A stretch of DNA of 64,000 nt from Ascidia mentula (lineage: Eukaryota; Chordata; Ascidiacea; Phlebobranchia; Ascidiidae), in contig OX387205.1 in assembly GCA_947561715.1 (NCBI GenBank), positions 3,229,001-3,293,000 on the forward strand. The letters are read 5' to 3'. Below, piece by piece: positions 12,164-23,760 of the stretch. How positions within the stretch are numbered: position 1 is the first letter of the stretch; every line of letters begins with the position of its first letter. The notes under the pieces are model-generated. The model saw only the letters and a program-made list of their open reading frames with translations. It searched no databases and had not been told where the DNA came from. The position numbers were made by a program, and so were the translations under genes.

Positions 12164-14108
12164 ATGGGAAATAGAAAAAGCAAGCTAAGGCCTGAAGTCC
12201 TGGAAAAGCTTAAAAAAGAAACTAAATGTAAGAAGAGAAAACTATGTATATGCTTAAATTGTATCAATTAAACATTATGCATTTTTTGTGGTTTAATTTT
12301 TTATTCCAAAATTAAAAGTAAATCCAACTTCAGGTGGTTATCTGGAAATATTTATGCCAATCTCTGCAGATTGTCCTGGAATGTTAAACCCAGTATTACA
12401 TAACCATACTCAACTTAGTATGTTGTTATTGTTGCAGTTACTGAAAGTGAACTCCAACAATGGCACAAGGGATTCCTTCATGACTGTCCAACAGGAAAAT
12501 TAACATTTGATGAGTTTCAAGGAATATATCGGCAATTTTTTCCACAGGTTTGTAAACAAGACGAGGTTTTAGCGTAATGCAGTTCGTAAACAATATTTAT
12601 ACTTATACCAACATTCTCGCATCCAGTAAAAAGTTTGTGGTGATATTGATATATATGCAAAAAAATATATACCAATATTACATGCAACTGGAGGCAGATG
12701 TGCTCACTTATTTCATGTCGTTTGGTGATTGTACATAATATTTTTAATATAAACAAGTAACTTCAATTTCCAACAATAAAGTTAAACAAAAGTCATGGTT
12801 TCAAATTGACGTGTGTCTGTATTTACAAGTTTTGTATTTTTTGCAGGGGAATTCAGCAAACTTTGCCAAGTTTGTGTTCACAACATTTGATGATAACAAT
12901 GATGGGACAGTGGAGTTTGAAGAATTTATAATGGCACTCAGTGTTACTTCAAGAGGCTCTCTGGATGAAAAATTAAACTGTAAGTGGCTTTTTTGGCACT
13001 GAGGATTTCCTGTTTACCTAAGAGTGTAGAACACCAAATCAGTTTGGGTCTGTGGTTCCTTTCTTGTTAGTTTCACACAAACAAGTCCACAAAAAGAATT
13101 TGTTATTTCTTTGCAGGGGCCTTTCAGCTTTATGATTTGGACAATGATGGATTCATAACTAAGGCAGAAATGCTGAACATTGTGGAAGCTATTTTTTCAA
13201 TGGTGGTAAGTTTATTTGCCTATTAAATATTTTAAAAAATGCCAAAATATGTTTAAATTTTTGACTTGGTTTTGAATGTGATGTATTGGTGTATGTATCA
13301 AGGGCCATTTTACTGGTACGTGTAAAGTTAACAATTAACATGTTGTTTAGGGTGATGCTGTAAATCTTCCGGAAGAAGAAAACACACCACAAAAGAGAGT
13401 GGAAAAGATTTTCCAAAGGATGGACAAGGTAAATACACATGATATAAATTCAACTTTAAAGTTTTGCATGTTGTTAACGAATGTATAAGCAAAATGTTGC
13501 TAAAGTAAGATATGCACCATTTATGCAAAGACCATATCGAAAAACATGACGAACAGGGCAATATATACCTTTGTGGTTGCCATATTAAAGATGCAAGTTT
13601 AACACTCTATTAAAGTGGCACTAAATAACAAGATGAGCTTGTTAAGTTATGAGCTCATCAGTTGATGCTGCTGTCACATCAAATCACAAGGGAATTATGG
13701 CAGCTCTCATACCCTTTATTGCAATGTAAAGTTTGCATGACTAAGCAATGTATTGGCATTAATGATTGCCAATGTATTTTGGATTAAACTCTTACAGTGA
13801 ATTTTGTGTACACATGTGCATATTTATAGCTGAGGTTGGCAATACATACATGTAAATCGATGGGTGTTTTGGTGTATAAATATATATATACATATATATG
13901 TGAATATATATATGGAAAATTAGAGGACGGGAGTGTAGGAAACCTGAAACAAAGTTGCAAGCTTTGTTTTTGACGAAATCTAGGTTTAATTTTGTGGCCT
14001 AATTTGTAGAACCACGATGGACGCTTGACCAGGGAAGAATTTCTTGTCGGAGCGAAAAGTGACCCCTCAATTGTCCAGGCGTTGTCAATCTATGATGGAC
14101 TGGTGTAA
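12164..14108 (+). CDS. NCS1: Neuronal calcium sensor 1 (frequenin)
   Basis: Six exons, 12164-12227, 12438-12547, 12847-12979, 13117-13205, 13351-13428 and 14010-14108, give 190 residues, exactly the NCS-1 length. Start MGNRKS fits N-myristoylation (Gly2, Ser6). EF-hand 1 is the non-binding type ([12 protein letters not shown]). EF-hands 2, 3 and 4 have canonical loops [24 protein letters not shown] and [12 protein letters not shown]. The C-terminus, [15 protein letters not shown], is the NCS-1 hallmark. All junctions are GT-AG and in phase. NCS-1 is a calcium-myristoyl-switch-type regulator of phosphatidylinositol 4-kinase, GPCR desensitisation and exocytosis at membranes, mainly in neurons. 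A divergent paralogue lies 4.4 kb downstream in the same orientation. Confidence 0.95.
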
Positions 14109-17100
14109 ACCGGTCAAAACTCGAATTCATCTACATTTTGCACCTGAGTTGGTCTGTATGAAGAGGTTATGTAACAGACCTACATTTCCATTCATGTGTG
14201 CATATAGTTTGTTGAGGTCAGTATTTTTCGAGTGTATGTTTCAATGCCAAACCCCACAGGTATATATTTTTGTTTGTTAAAAAGTCAGAAACTCTGAATT
14301 CTCTGTGGTAAAGCTGTAACTTATTTCTCCGCATACATTGTCAATATATTTTCTGCGAATTTTGATTGCCAACACTTACTATGCTCAACAATAACGATAC
14401 ATATGTTGTACATGCGAAAACATGCTGTCGCCGTGTGGACTTTTTTGGTAAAAAGAACTTCAAAAGTATCAGAACTTGACTGCACCCTAGATGTCATGAA
14501 CTTATGTTATTTTCTTGCTTACATAAATGAGAGTTAATTAGTGATTTTTTTGTTGATTTATCATGAGATTGTCATCTTTTAATTGAGTTTGTTTCAATCA
14601 CTTCATTTTCCCAGTGTCACTAATTCTAATTTTAATTTGCACAATCTTGATTCAATTAGTTTACTTGCTAGTATTAATATCAATGCTATGTAGAGTTAAA
14701 CTTGGTAGCACAATGGAGGGGTGGCCATTTTCCCGCCACACATTTTGCGCCAACCTTTGATTTCCAACAAACATTAAAGATATTAAGCACCCTGGTTGAA
14801 CAGCCACGCCTAATTCATCAGTACCTCGGTAACCTTTCTTCAGTTAATCGTTAACAACGTGTAGGATACACCAGACTAGGCACGCTGTCAGTATAAGTAC
14901 ATATCATGGGTTGCCACGCAGTATGCATACATCTTGTGCGCAAAAGTCACACTGAATGGCTGGCTTGTTGTCTACATGATGTGCGGATGTTCGGATGTTG
15001 TTGGAACATGTGTCAGTCCGCATGCCAACCTTTGTCAATAGTTGATCCCTAAACCGCGTTTCGACCTCTAACATTCTCTGAAGCCCAATATTGTTTATTT
15101 CAATGACAAGAATAGGTCCTGAGCAGTGTTGTGTATAGGCGTGCTGGTTGATTGCAATGCATGCTCTTTGTTAACATTCTGTATGTGGTTAAGCTTCTGG
15201 ACTGGGAAATTGAGCCACAGTTATGGCCTCATTTGAAATGACAGAAGCTTATGACACGATCATATAATGCAGGACTGTAAGTTACAAACGATATTAGCTG
15301 AATGTTTCCACACAAATGCGGTTTAGACGGAAATGCTATAGACTTAGACTAGTGCATCTGGAAAGCGTCACACGAACATGATTGACACGCTTCCGCCATT
15401 ATGACGTCACAAAGCCGCGCGTGGTAAACCTGAACGATCTGTCATGCTGAGAAAAATACAATCAATCTTGGACACATAAAATATTGGTTTTGCGTGTTTA
15501 TTTATACATGGTGACAGGCTAAGGCCCAAATGGCCGAAACAACAATGGCCAAGAATTCTTTATTAAGCCAAGCCCCCGAATAAAACATTAAACGCGCTTA
15601 TCCCAGACCAAGTAATGGAGATAAGGATTAGAAAGTACTTTAAGTCATTTTGGCTTTGCCGTTTTGGTGACGTGGTATGACGTGCAACGGCATCGTTATC
15701 CTTGTCTGTTTATTTTGTTAGGCTTCCGTAAATAGAATTTGCTCCTTCAGGCTTTTTCGATAATTTTTCGCCCGAGAAGCCTATACTGCATAGCCAACAT
15801 TAAAAAACGCACATATTTTTGTACGGCACTTTGATTATCAAATGCAGATCCCTCGTCAACAGCACATAGCAGTGTTGAAGTTAGTACGAATTTTCATATC
15901 TACCCTGTTCCACAATCTTGTCGTTTCGAGCACGTACTATTGGCCCCAGTCTTGACTCTTGTGTTCACATATTCGCACAGCACCTGTTTTTGGTTCAGTT
16001 TCTTTGTGTACATTTCTCTACGCGAGACGTTCGGCGTCTCTAAAAAAGCTTGTTTTTCCTGAATGTTCGCGGTGTGCTGTTCCTTAATTCCAAATAATAC
16101 TGTGTGTTCGTTTGTGGTCGCTCGACTCGAATATGTAACATTTTATACTGACGATTAATTGTAAAAATAAATGCGTTTAATAAACTTATACCCGATTAGA
16201 ATGAAAGATTAAGTTTAGTATGCCGTTTTGCGTAGAACATGATTTGATTTTTTATGGTAAGTTTACATTGTTCTATGATCAGTGCAGATGGCTGTTAACT
16301 TTTACGTTAAGAACTGGAGTTTTTTCAGCCTCGGTGCGTGGAAAGGATTCGTTTACTTAATCCCGGGAATCAATAATTCCATTATCCACGACAGCTACTG
16401 TACAGTAGTTGAAAAGCTGCGTCTGTATAAAGCCGTAGAAAATAATTGTTATAACAACCAAAACGCACGTGAAGTTCCGTAATTGCCAACAATAAACAAC
16501 TCGTGAGCAAAAACTTTGATCTTAGTACTTTGAATCAGAAACCTAAAAAAAACAATTATTCGAATTATCATAAATGATAATTTCCCTTCAAAAATGCGTT
16601 TGAACGTTGAAAAAATATTTTACCATGGATGTGCTGAAATATGCATGGATTTGTCCGAATTATGTTGTCCCCATATTTGTCCCTACGCGACATTAGTGTG
16701 ATGTGGCTCGTGCATAATTTATGCCCCGGACAATTCCCCCTCGTGCTGTGTACGTTCAGATGGGCTTAAATTTGTGACGTACATCATGTCTGCATTTCAC
16801 ACCCGTGTGTTTGTCTTGTTGAGCTTCTACCTTAATACGGTGCTAGTAACAATTATCACGCTTGATGCTTGTATAGAATATGAAAAATTCCCTACACAGG
16901 GTTTTACCACCGGGGGCTCATGCACCCCTAATGATCCACATTGACATATCGAGGGGGTCTACGGGACTTTACCAATCAACAATTACGTATAAAGGAAGTC
17001 AACAAAATTTTTTTTTGAATAAAAAAATTGGTTGGGTTGAACGGTGTTGGCTAAACTTTTCTAGATCTCCACGCATGGCCCAATTCAAAAACCCCTTCCG

Positions 17101-18502
17101 TTTACCGAATTATGTGTAACAGAGCAAGGGAGGTAACTTCCGCACCAAGACATGTGTGACGTAAGATCCGACTGAGTAACTTTTTTTACCATTTGTTATT
17201 GTCTGCGCACCACCGCCGGCAACTAACTAAGTATAAACATGACATTTGGTATTCATAACATTGGGATCAATTGATTAGTTATTTCAATACATGTAGCTGG
17301 TGGTGCTGTTAATCAAGATACTAAGCACCATGCGGAACGGGATAACCTGGTATTTTGGGGGAATTTAGATGTATCGCTCTATAGGCATCGGTAGTGGAAA
17401 CATAAGCACGGTAAACAACAACAAAAGACATGTGAAAGTTATGACAATATACATTTCTGTTGCGTTTGGTTCAAGCTACAAAAGAGAGTATTATTTCCTC
17501 CCGCGCTAATCAAGTATATATACTGGGCGTTTATGTACATTGCTGTGTACAATCTTTTACGCAACTTGGAAGATGTTGATTTTGATCGACTTTATAACAT
17601 ACATTATTTCACTCTTCAAAATATGAGCGTCACAAAAATCCTATAAACCGCAATAAGTTATATCACTAGGTGGTGATGTGGCGACAACCGAATTGACAAT
17701 GCTTGGTGCAAAGCAACCACAACATGTAATGTGCTGCTATGCAAGTCACAACTTCGAAATCAAATCGGTTGTCGCCACACCGCAGGAACATATGTCGGAT
17801 TCAAACAAAAATTATAAAAAAAAGGCAGCAATGCATTGTGCAAATTTGACTTCAATTAGGGCGTGAAATTGGAGTGGCGCCGCACATAAATCATTTAAAT
17901 TATTGATTTAAACATACCTATTGAATTATTAGCTACGTCTAGCATGAACCCTTTCACCCTTTGTTAGCATTATTGGTTTATATTCAATATGTTGACATTG
18001 CCCTATGTGTGTCGTTATCGCATTTTACAACTTTTTAATTCAGGTTATTGCAGTAAGATATAGACGATGCATAACACTATGATATAAAATACTTTGCAGG
18101 CTTCATTCTGTTTTTTTTCTGTAGCACCAACGGGAGCTCAACAGAAAACAACACATAACGTTTTCATATGCGCTTCTGTGTATTGCGTGTCGGGATGTAT
18201 TTTATTACTGTTGGTTTCCTCGGGCTTCCGTTTCGCCCGCTTTTATTTGTTTGTGTTTAAAAACGTCTGTTTTCCACTTCAGTGTTTTGTTAGAAGCTTC
18301 GAGAACGGTAGCGTCGTTTCGCAGTCAAATTTTAACAACTAGTTAAAAGGGTGAGCACTTCCAGTCGTACGGCAAGTAAAAAAATCCTATCAGCATTTGA
18401 GAACCAAAAAATAGGAAGGATTTTCTGTGGCGTTAAAAAGTTAATCTAAAACTTTGTGATTTTTTAAGTTTCAACCTGAAAGTTAGAATAGGAATTTGCA
18501 GC
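14109..18502. other. Intergenic, no gene seen
   Basis: This 4.4-kb stretch between the two calcium-sensor genes has only short ORFs without recognisable homology. A palindromic CRE-like TGACGTCA occurs at about 15404-15411, and AT dinucleotide runs lie just upstream at about 13880-13915. Regulatory sequence for the second sensor gene is likely here but cannot be delimited. Confidence 0.4.
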
Positions 18503-19616
18503 ATGGGTTCACAAGAAAGTAAATTGCCACAATCGGAACTAGAGCGTCTCAGTTCTGAAACCAAATGTGAGTATGGCCTTTATTTCTTGTTACTCTTATC
18601 TTTGTTACGTTTGTGATTCACTTTTTACTTCTGTAGCCACTGTTTGTGAATGCTGCTTTGTGATTAAAGTTTTGTGGTTTAGTTTAATTCGAGTGCTCAA
18701 AACACGCCAACAGAATAACAGCACATATAGCAAAACGCGTACAAAAAAAAACTTGTCGCATGGTGGTGCTGTTGAGTCGCTATATCAAACAGCAAATGAT
18801 AACAAGTTATTTAACTGTTAACAGTCTGTAGACGACTCATAACATATTTCAATGCACAATTTCCTGTTTATATTTTACAGATACAGAAACCGAAGTAGCA
18901 CAATGGTACAAGGGATTCATGTCCGACTGTCCCAGTGGCTACATGACCATCAATGATTATAGAAAAGTGTGCGAGTCGTTTTTCCCGAATGGCATGGCCG
19001 AAAATTTTTCCCGCTACGTTTTTAATTCATTCAACCTGGAAGAAAACGCAACCTTAAATTTCGAGAACTTTCTTAAGTTTATGAGCATCATGTCACGGGG
19101 CACTGTAGAGGAAAAGCAAAGATGTGTGTACAATACGACATTTTTCCTTTAAACCAATATTAACATACGTATTATCAACAGGGGCATTTCACCTGCGGGA
19201 CGTTGATCATACAGGTAGTATTAACAAGGACAAACTGCGTATGATCGATGACTCTGTGTTTACTATGATAGTAAGTTTGGCCCTTGCTTCCTTGACGTAA
19301 AGGCATTTGTTACAAATGCTTTGTGACGTTTCAGGCTGATCACGTGCCTTTGCCAGACGATGAAGACACGTCAGCGAAACGAACTGAAAAGGTTTTTGAT
19401 CTCATAGAAACTGTAAGTTATTCGAATAGCTTGTTTATGGTAGATAAATGCTACTCTGCCAAGGTTTTGTTATTCTTAAAATTACACATTTTTATTTGTA
19501 AAAAACAGGATGATTACGGAAGCATCAGCTTGGAAGCATTCAAACGAGGTTGCAATAATGACAAGGACATCACCAAGGCGCTAAACCTGTACGACACTGT
19601 TCAGTTGAAAGGCTAA
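18503..19616 (+). CDS. Divergent NCS-1 paralogue with decayed EF-hands
   Basis: Five exons, 18503-18566, 18881-19123, 19182-19270, 19335-19412 and 19509-19616, give 193 residues. The first exon (64 nt), the 89-nt and the 78-nt exons match NCS1 exactly in length and phase. The 243-nt second exon equals NCS1 exons 2 plus 3 (110+133), so one intron differs. MGSQES keeps the myristoylation signal, and QWYKGFMSDCPSG is clear NCS family. The calcium loops are degraded: NLEENATLNFEN, DVDHTGSINKDK and ETDDYGSISLEA all lack the position-12 Glu and mostly the position-1 Asp. It is probably a calcium-insensitive or weakly binding myristoylated NCS protein. The frame is open and every junction is in phase, so I read it as a working gene under different constraint. 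Confidence 0.88.
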
Positions 19617-20064
19617 TTCTTCTGAAACTGTATCCTTAGTCAGCTTGCATTATGCTAAAACTGCAACTTAAACCGCTCTGACTGTCGCTATTGAAATTCG
19701 CCATAAAATTTTCTCACTTATTTGGACAAAGCAGTGGTCTTGTTTCAAGTGATTAAATGTACAATACGTGTATATTATTGCTTTGTTTTTTTTCAAATAT
19801 TAAAGTTTATTGCATATTATTGGTTTTCTGCCTTTCATTGTGTAGCTCCTGCAGTGACAGGTCGGTCTGAAACCGTTATTGCTCTCACTTTCTAAAGATG
19901 CAAAAACTCTATCTGGAAAATAACAGTTCCAATTTTCAGGATCAAAGATTTGTACAAAACAAGTACATACAACCAATAGACGCCACACCAAAAAAGCACA
20001 ACAAAACGTTATTTCGTTACTTCCAAAAGTATTTTTTTTAAATGAAAAAATCTTTACAACGCTG
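19617..20064. other. Convergent 3' ends
   Basis: The NCS paralogue (plus) and the GPCR (minus) end tail to tail about 450 bp apart, so this gap holds both 3' UTRs. No further coding sequence is seen. Confidence 0.5.
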
Positions 20065-23000
20065 TTATAACTGCAAGTGATTAGCAGCAGAACTAGACAG
20101 TCCCGTTCCACTAGTAGCAAAGCTAACATCTCCAGTCCGTTTCCAGCACTTCAGCTTGTTACAAATAGTCTTCAGTGTCTTTTTCGTTTCCTTTCGCATT
20201 TTGCTGCAATAACAATAAGTAAGTCTCAATGAAAAGCTGCGTACAATGTTACAACCACAACTAATTTTTGTGCTCAAGGATTGTTCGTCTTTCATTGCTT
20301 GAAAGATCCAGTGCGAAAATGCATTGTTGCCAAACAATTAGTTTAAAAATAGGAGTTATTGCATTGAACGATAACCATTGATTATAGTTCAGGAAACCGG
20401 CGGTACTGGAGGTATACTTAGCAAGAATAACAAGCACGCTGGACAAGAAAGTTTAATGGTAAGTACATGTGCAAAACATACGAAGTTGGAGATATATATG
20501 TGACATCATCAGTGCATGACGTTAACTATAGTGTCAAAATTGGGCTTTTATTGAAAAGGCGTAGTTTAAGGTTGGTTCACTTATCCGATATTTACTGATA
20601 CCAAAATGTGTAACTTCTACGAGGTGAACAAGTGCTTGTATTCATTATAACTTGTATTGGGTTACTGCACCTGGAAGCCAAGTTGTAAAACACTGGGTTG
20701 AGGCATTCGCTGATGCGTAAGGTCATGTAAACAATTGAACCAAGGATCCAGTCCTTTCTTTTTTCTGCGTCAGTGATGGCTGGGTTGTTCAAGGTGTAGA
20801 AATGGAAAACTGTACAGAAAACATAAATTTACTGTCAAGTTGTCCGTTAAATTGTTCCCAAATCGCATCTGGCCCATCAGGTAAAAAGGTTGGACGCCTC
20901 TGCTCTAGAACTTACCGGTTTGGGGAATGTAGCCAAAAAGAAATGATCCAACAATTAACGACAGTTGAAGCATAATCTGATTTTCTTTTCTTCTTCGTTT
21001 GGTTTCTAGAGTCATTTTATCCTGGGAAGCAGATGTCCGCTTCGCTAAAATAAACAATTTGGTTGCAATCTCAAACCCACAGGTATTGCATGTAGCAACA
21101 TACCTTGCGTTATAGCTGCTTTTCTGGATTGGCGCATTCCGTAGACCTTGACTGCGATCATCACGGAAAGTATAATCACCAAACAGATGGGAAGGTAAAA
21201 CATGATCGAGTAACCGATGTACGTGTACAGTTTAAATTGTGGAATCCTGCAGAGTTTACGCAAATTGTTGAGAAAATAACGTTGTACGCAAAAAGTCAAA
21301 ACCTATATACTTTTTTACAGTGGAAATCATGCAAGGAATACCAACCAAGCAAAACAGTACAACACAAGTTAAAAGCTTCCAAAAATCTCACCATGGGTGG
21401 TTTAAAGTGCAAGACGGCCACTTTGAAGTCGGTGAACTAACACTTCTGTCCCGTTTTGTTGCTCCAAACCAATACACGAACGGGATAAATCCTACGCAAA
21501 GTGCGCAGAACCAAACAACAGCAATGACAATCTGGCAGTAAAAACATTTTCTGAATATAATACCAAGGTAATGTACGGATTTTAAATATAACAGCTTCAT
21601 TTCTTTACATTATGCTATTTTGTAAGGTTTCACGTATGTGTATGTCAAGAAACGGGGGAGGAGGGTCCATGCTCTTTTCATAATCATGCTTGTTTAAACT
21701 ATAAATATCGAACTTGTATTGGCAAAATGGCATTTTCAATTCATGCGTATTGGACAAGTAAATGTCTTACATTATCCGAAACAGGGTCGTTTGGCGTGGT
21801 TTCGACCAAAACATACGCATGAATCGTGTATGGCGCCATGCTATGATCGGTAAGGGCAGGCGAATGGCGGACAATCGCTCAAGTATTTGAATGTGAACCC
21901 CTTGCAAATGCCCAATCTCTTTTACCAAACCTTTACCGTAGAAATTTCCTATTTACGATTGATTCGTGTCCAACGTGTTTTGTAAAAAGGAAACCTTGTC
22001 AGAAAATTAAATGTGTCAAAAAATTCGCTTTTGACATATGCACTTTGTAAATGCGAATCCATAAATTCTGTATGTTTCCTTAACTTACACATAAAGGCAC
22101 TCATTTCGATCTTGAAATACAATTACGTTTTACATTCACGATAACAACCATGGCAAAGTTTTACTAACCTTGGCATGAACAGCTTTTATGGAGCTAAAAC
22201 TGTGTGGCCATTGGACCGAGACAAAACGTAACATTGCAAAGAGAAGAATGTGGGTGGAAGTGACGTACGATGTCCATATGTCAAGACCCCATGCAAGCTG
22301 CAATGTTATTTTAAAACGTCCATGAATTTAGTCAGTACGCCAACACAGACAGTGTATTTTTGTAATGCATTTCTCTGTTACAAACGTGATTCATTCAATT
22401 TTCTTTTTTCCATTGGAATTCATTCAAACTTAGATTTTTTGGTATGGTTGCACTTACCCGACACAAAAAGTCAGACGCAGCCCAGAAATCGAATCCCCAG
22501 GTTCGTCTGTATGCGAACAGTGGGCTGATGAGTGACGAAGTTAGATCCGAAACGCACAGACTTACAATGAAATGGTTGAACACTGACAACCTGTTATAAC
22601 GACAACATGGTTCCCTTAATACCAGCATAAGTTCAACAACTATATAACGTATATAACCAGTTGCACTGATGAGACCTTTTAGGTCGAAACAGTGGCCATC
22701 TGTCTGCAGCTTATACACAAATTCATATTATTGGCTCCACATTGCTTAACTATATAACGTTTGCATTACTTTTCCCATAAATTACCACTAGGTAGATAAC
22801 GGAATTTTTGTACATTATCACATGTGTAAATAAGATTGCATGTAGCCTAAACACAGTGTGTCAACTAAACACAGTATACTCACTTCAGCTTTGGTGACGT
22901 CATAATGACAATAATCGTGACTATATTCGCAGCTATTCCGAAGACGGCAAGTGGAAAAAGTATGACGCAAGTTAGAACAATTCCTGTTGTGTCAAAGGGT

Positions 23001-23760
23001 GGGGTATACACACTGGAATGAAAATTGATAGGCATTGATATTTGTTTGATATGTAAAAGCGTTTCCAACGAATATGCATTATGTTGCAACGGTAAAAATT
23101 TACTGCGCAGTTTCTCGAGCGGCCAAGCAAAAATCTGACAGAGTTCGGACACATTGAGTGGCGGAAGCTTGCCAAGCGAAACTACTCAGTTGCCCTGTGT
23201 CCATAGTTATTACTTCCGCGTACACATGTTGTGACAGGAATAATCACGAATGCCATGATAACATCGAACTAATGAACCAGGAACCAGACCTTCTGTGCGT
23301 CAATGCCGACAATGTATCAATACTCGTGGTGAGTTGCCATGACATGCAAAAATTAGGAATTAGTTGAATTTTTTTTACCATTTATGAGAACTATCAGAAC
23401 AAAATGGGAATACTTTTCTTAACATAGCGGATTTGACTATCACCAAATTTTTAGGCCCATACGTGGACCTCGAATCGTCGAAATGGTTTAGGTTTCCAAT
23501 TTTATACAGGCCTTTAGTGAATTTCCTGATTTGTAGAGAGGGAAAACTGTAATGAAAACCATTCATGTATTTGGGTGCACAGCGCATATTGTCCAGTTCA
23601 CCTAATATTATCAAGCCTGAATATCGCTCAAAATCCTCGAACACTGTTTAGACGAATCATATTTTTACAAACAGTATACTCACAACTTAGTGGTGTTAAA
23701 CTCCATCATAGAGGCAGTAGTGGTGAGAAGCATCGTACTGGAGTCGGTGGTCGCAGCCAT
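20065..23760 (-). CDS. Class A (rhodopsin-like) GPCR, aminergic-like orphan
   Basis: Nine exons, 23760-23684, 23012-22884, 22590-22458, 22297-22169, 21531-21392, 21246-21104, 21044-20916, 20809-20671 and 20203-20065, give 385 residues with seven membrane segments. The N-terminus is short and Ser/Thr-rich. TM1 ends in ANIVTIIVIM. TM2 has NHFIVSLCVSDL. The TM3 Cys (FLCR) pairs with WPSC in loop 2. Seven residues after the TM3 Cys is Asp, the position that binds amines in aminergic receptors. The DRY motif is LRF, the TM6 toggle Trp is replaced (FGYIPQ), and TM7 ends in NPVFYNLAS followed by helix 8 (SKMRKETKK). Loop 3 is short and basic. The ligand cannot be named; histamine- or muscarinic-like descent is only a guess. 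A hammerhead ribozyme lies antisense in the intron between the TM1 and TM2 exons. Confidence 0.9.
22649..22716 (+). ncRNA. Type I hammerhead ribozyme
   Basis: All conserved core elements are present: CTGATGA at 22666-22672, helix II GACC/GGTC (22673-22676 with 22682-22685), and GAAA at 22686-22689. Helix III pairs ACAG (22689-22692) with CTGT (22700-22703), followed by C22704 as the cleavage nucleotide. Helix I pairs GTTGCA (22660-22665) with TGCAGC (22705-22710), with an outer GTATA/TATAC pairing (22649-22653 with 22712-22716) across an internal loop. Cleavage is predicted after 22704. Hammerheads of this type in animals are carried by small retroposon-like repeats. Decayed relatives occur at 2771, 8229, 37396, 45748 and 47940. 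It lies on the plus strand, antisense to the GPCR intron, so it acts only if the plus strand is transcribed. Confidence 0.85.
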
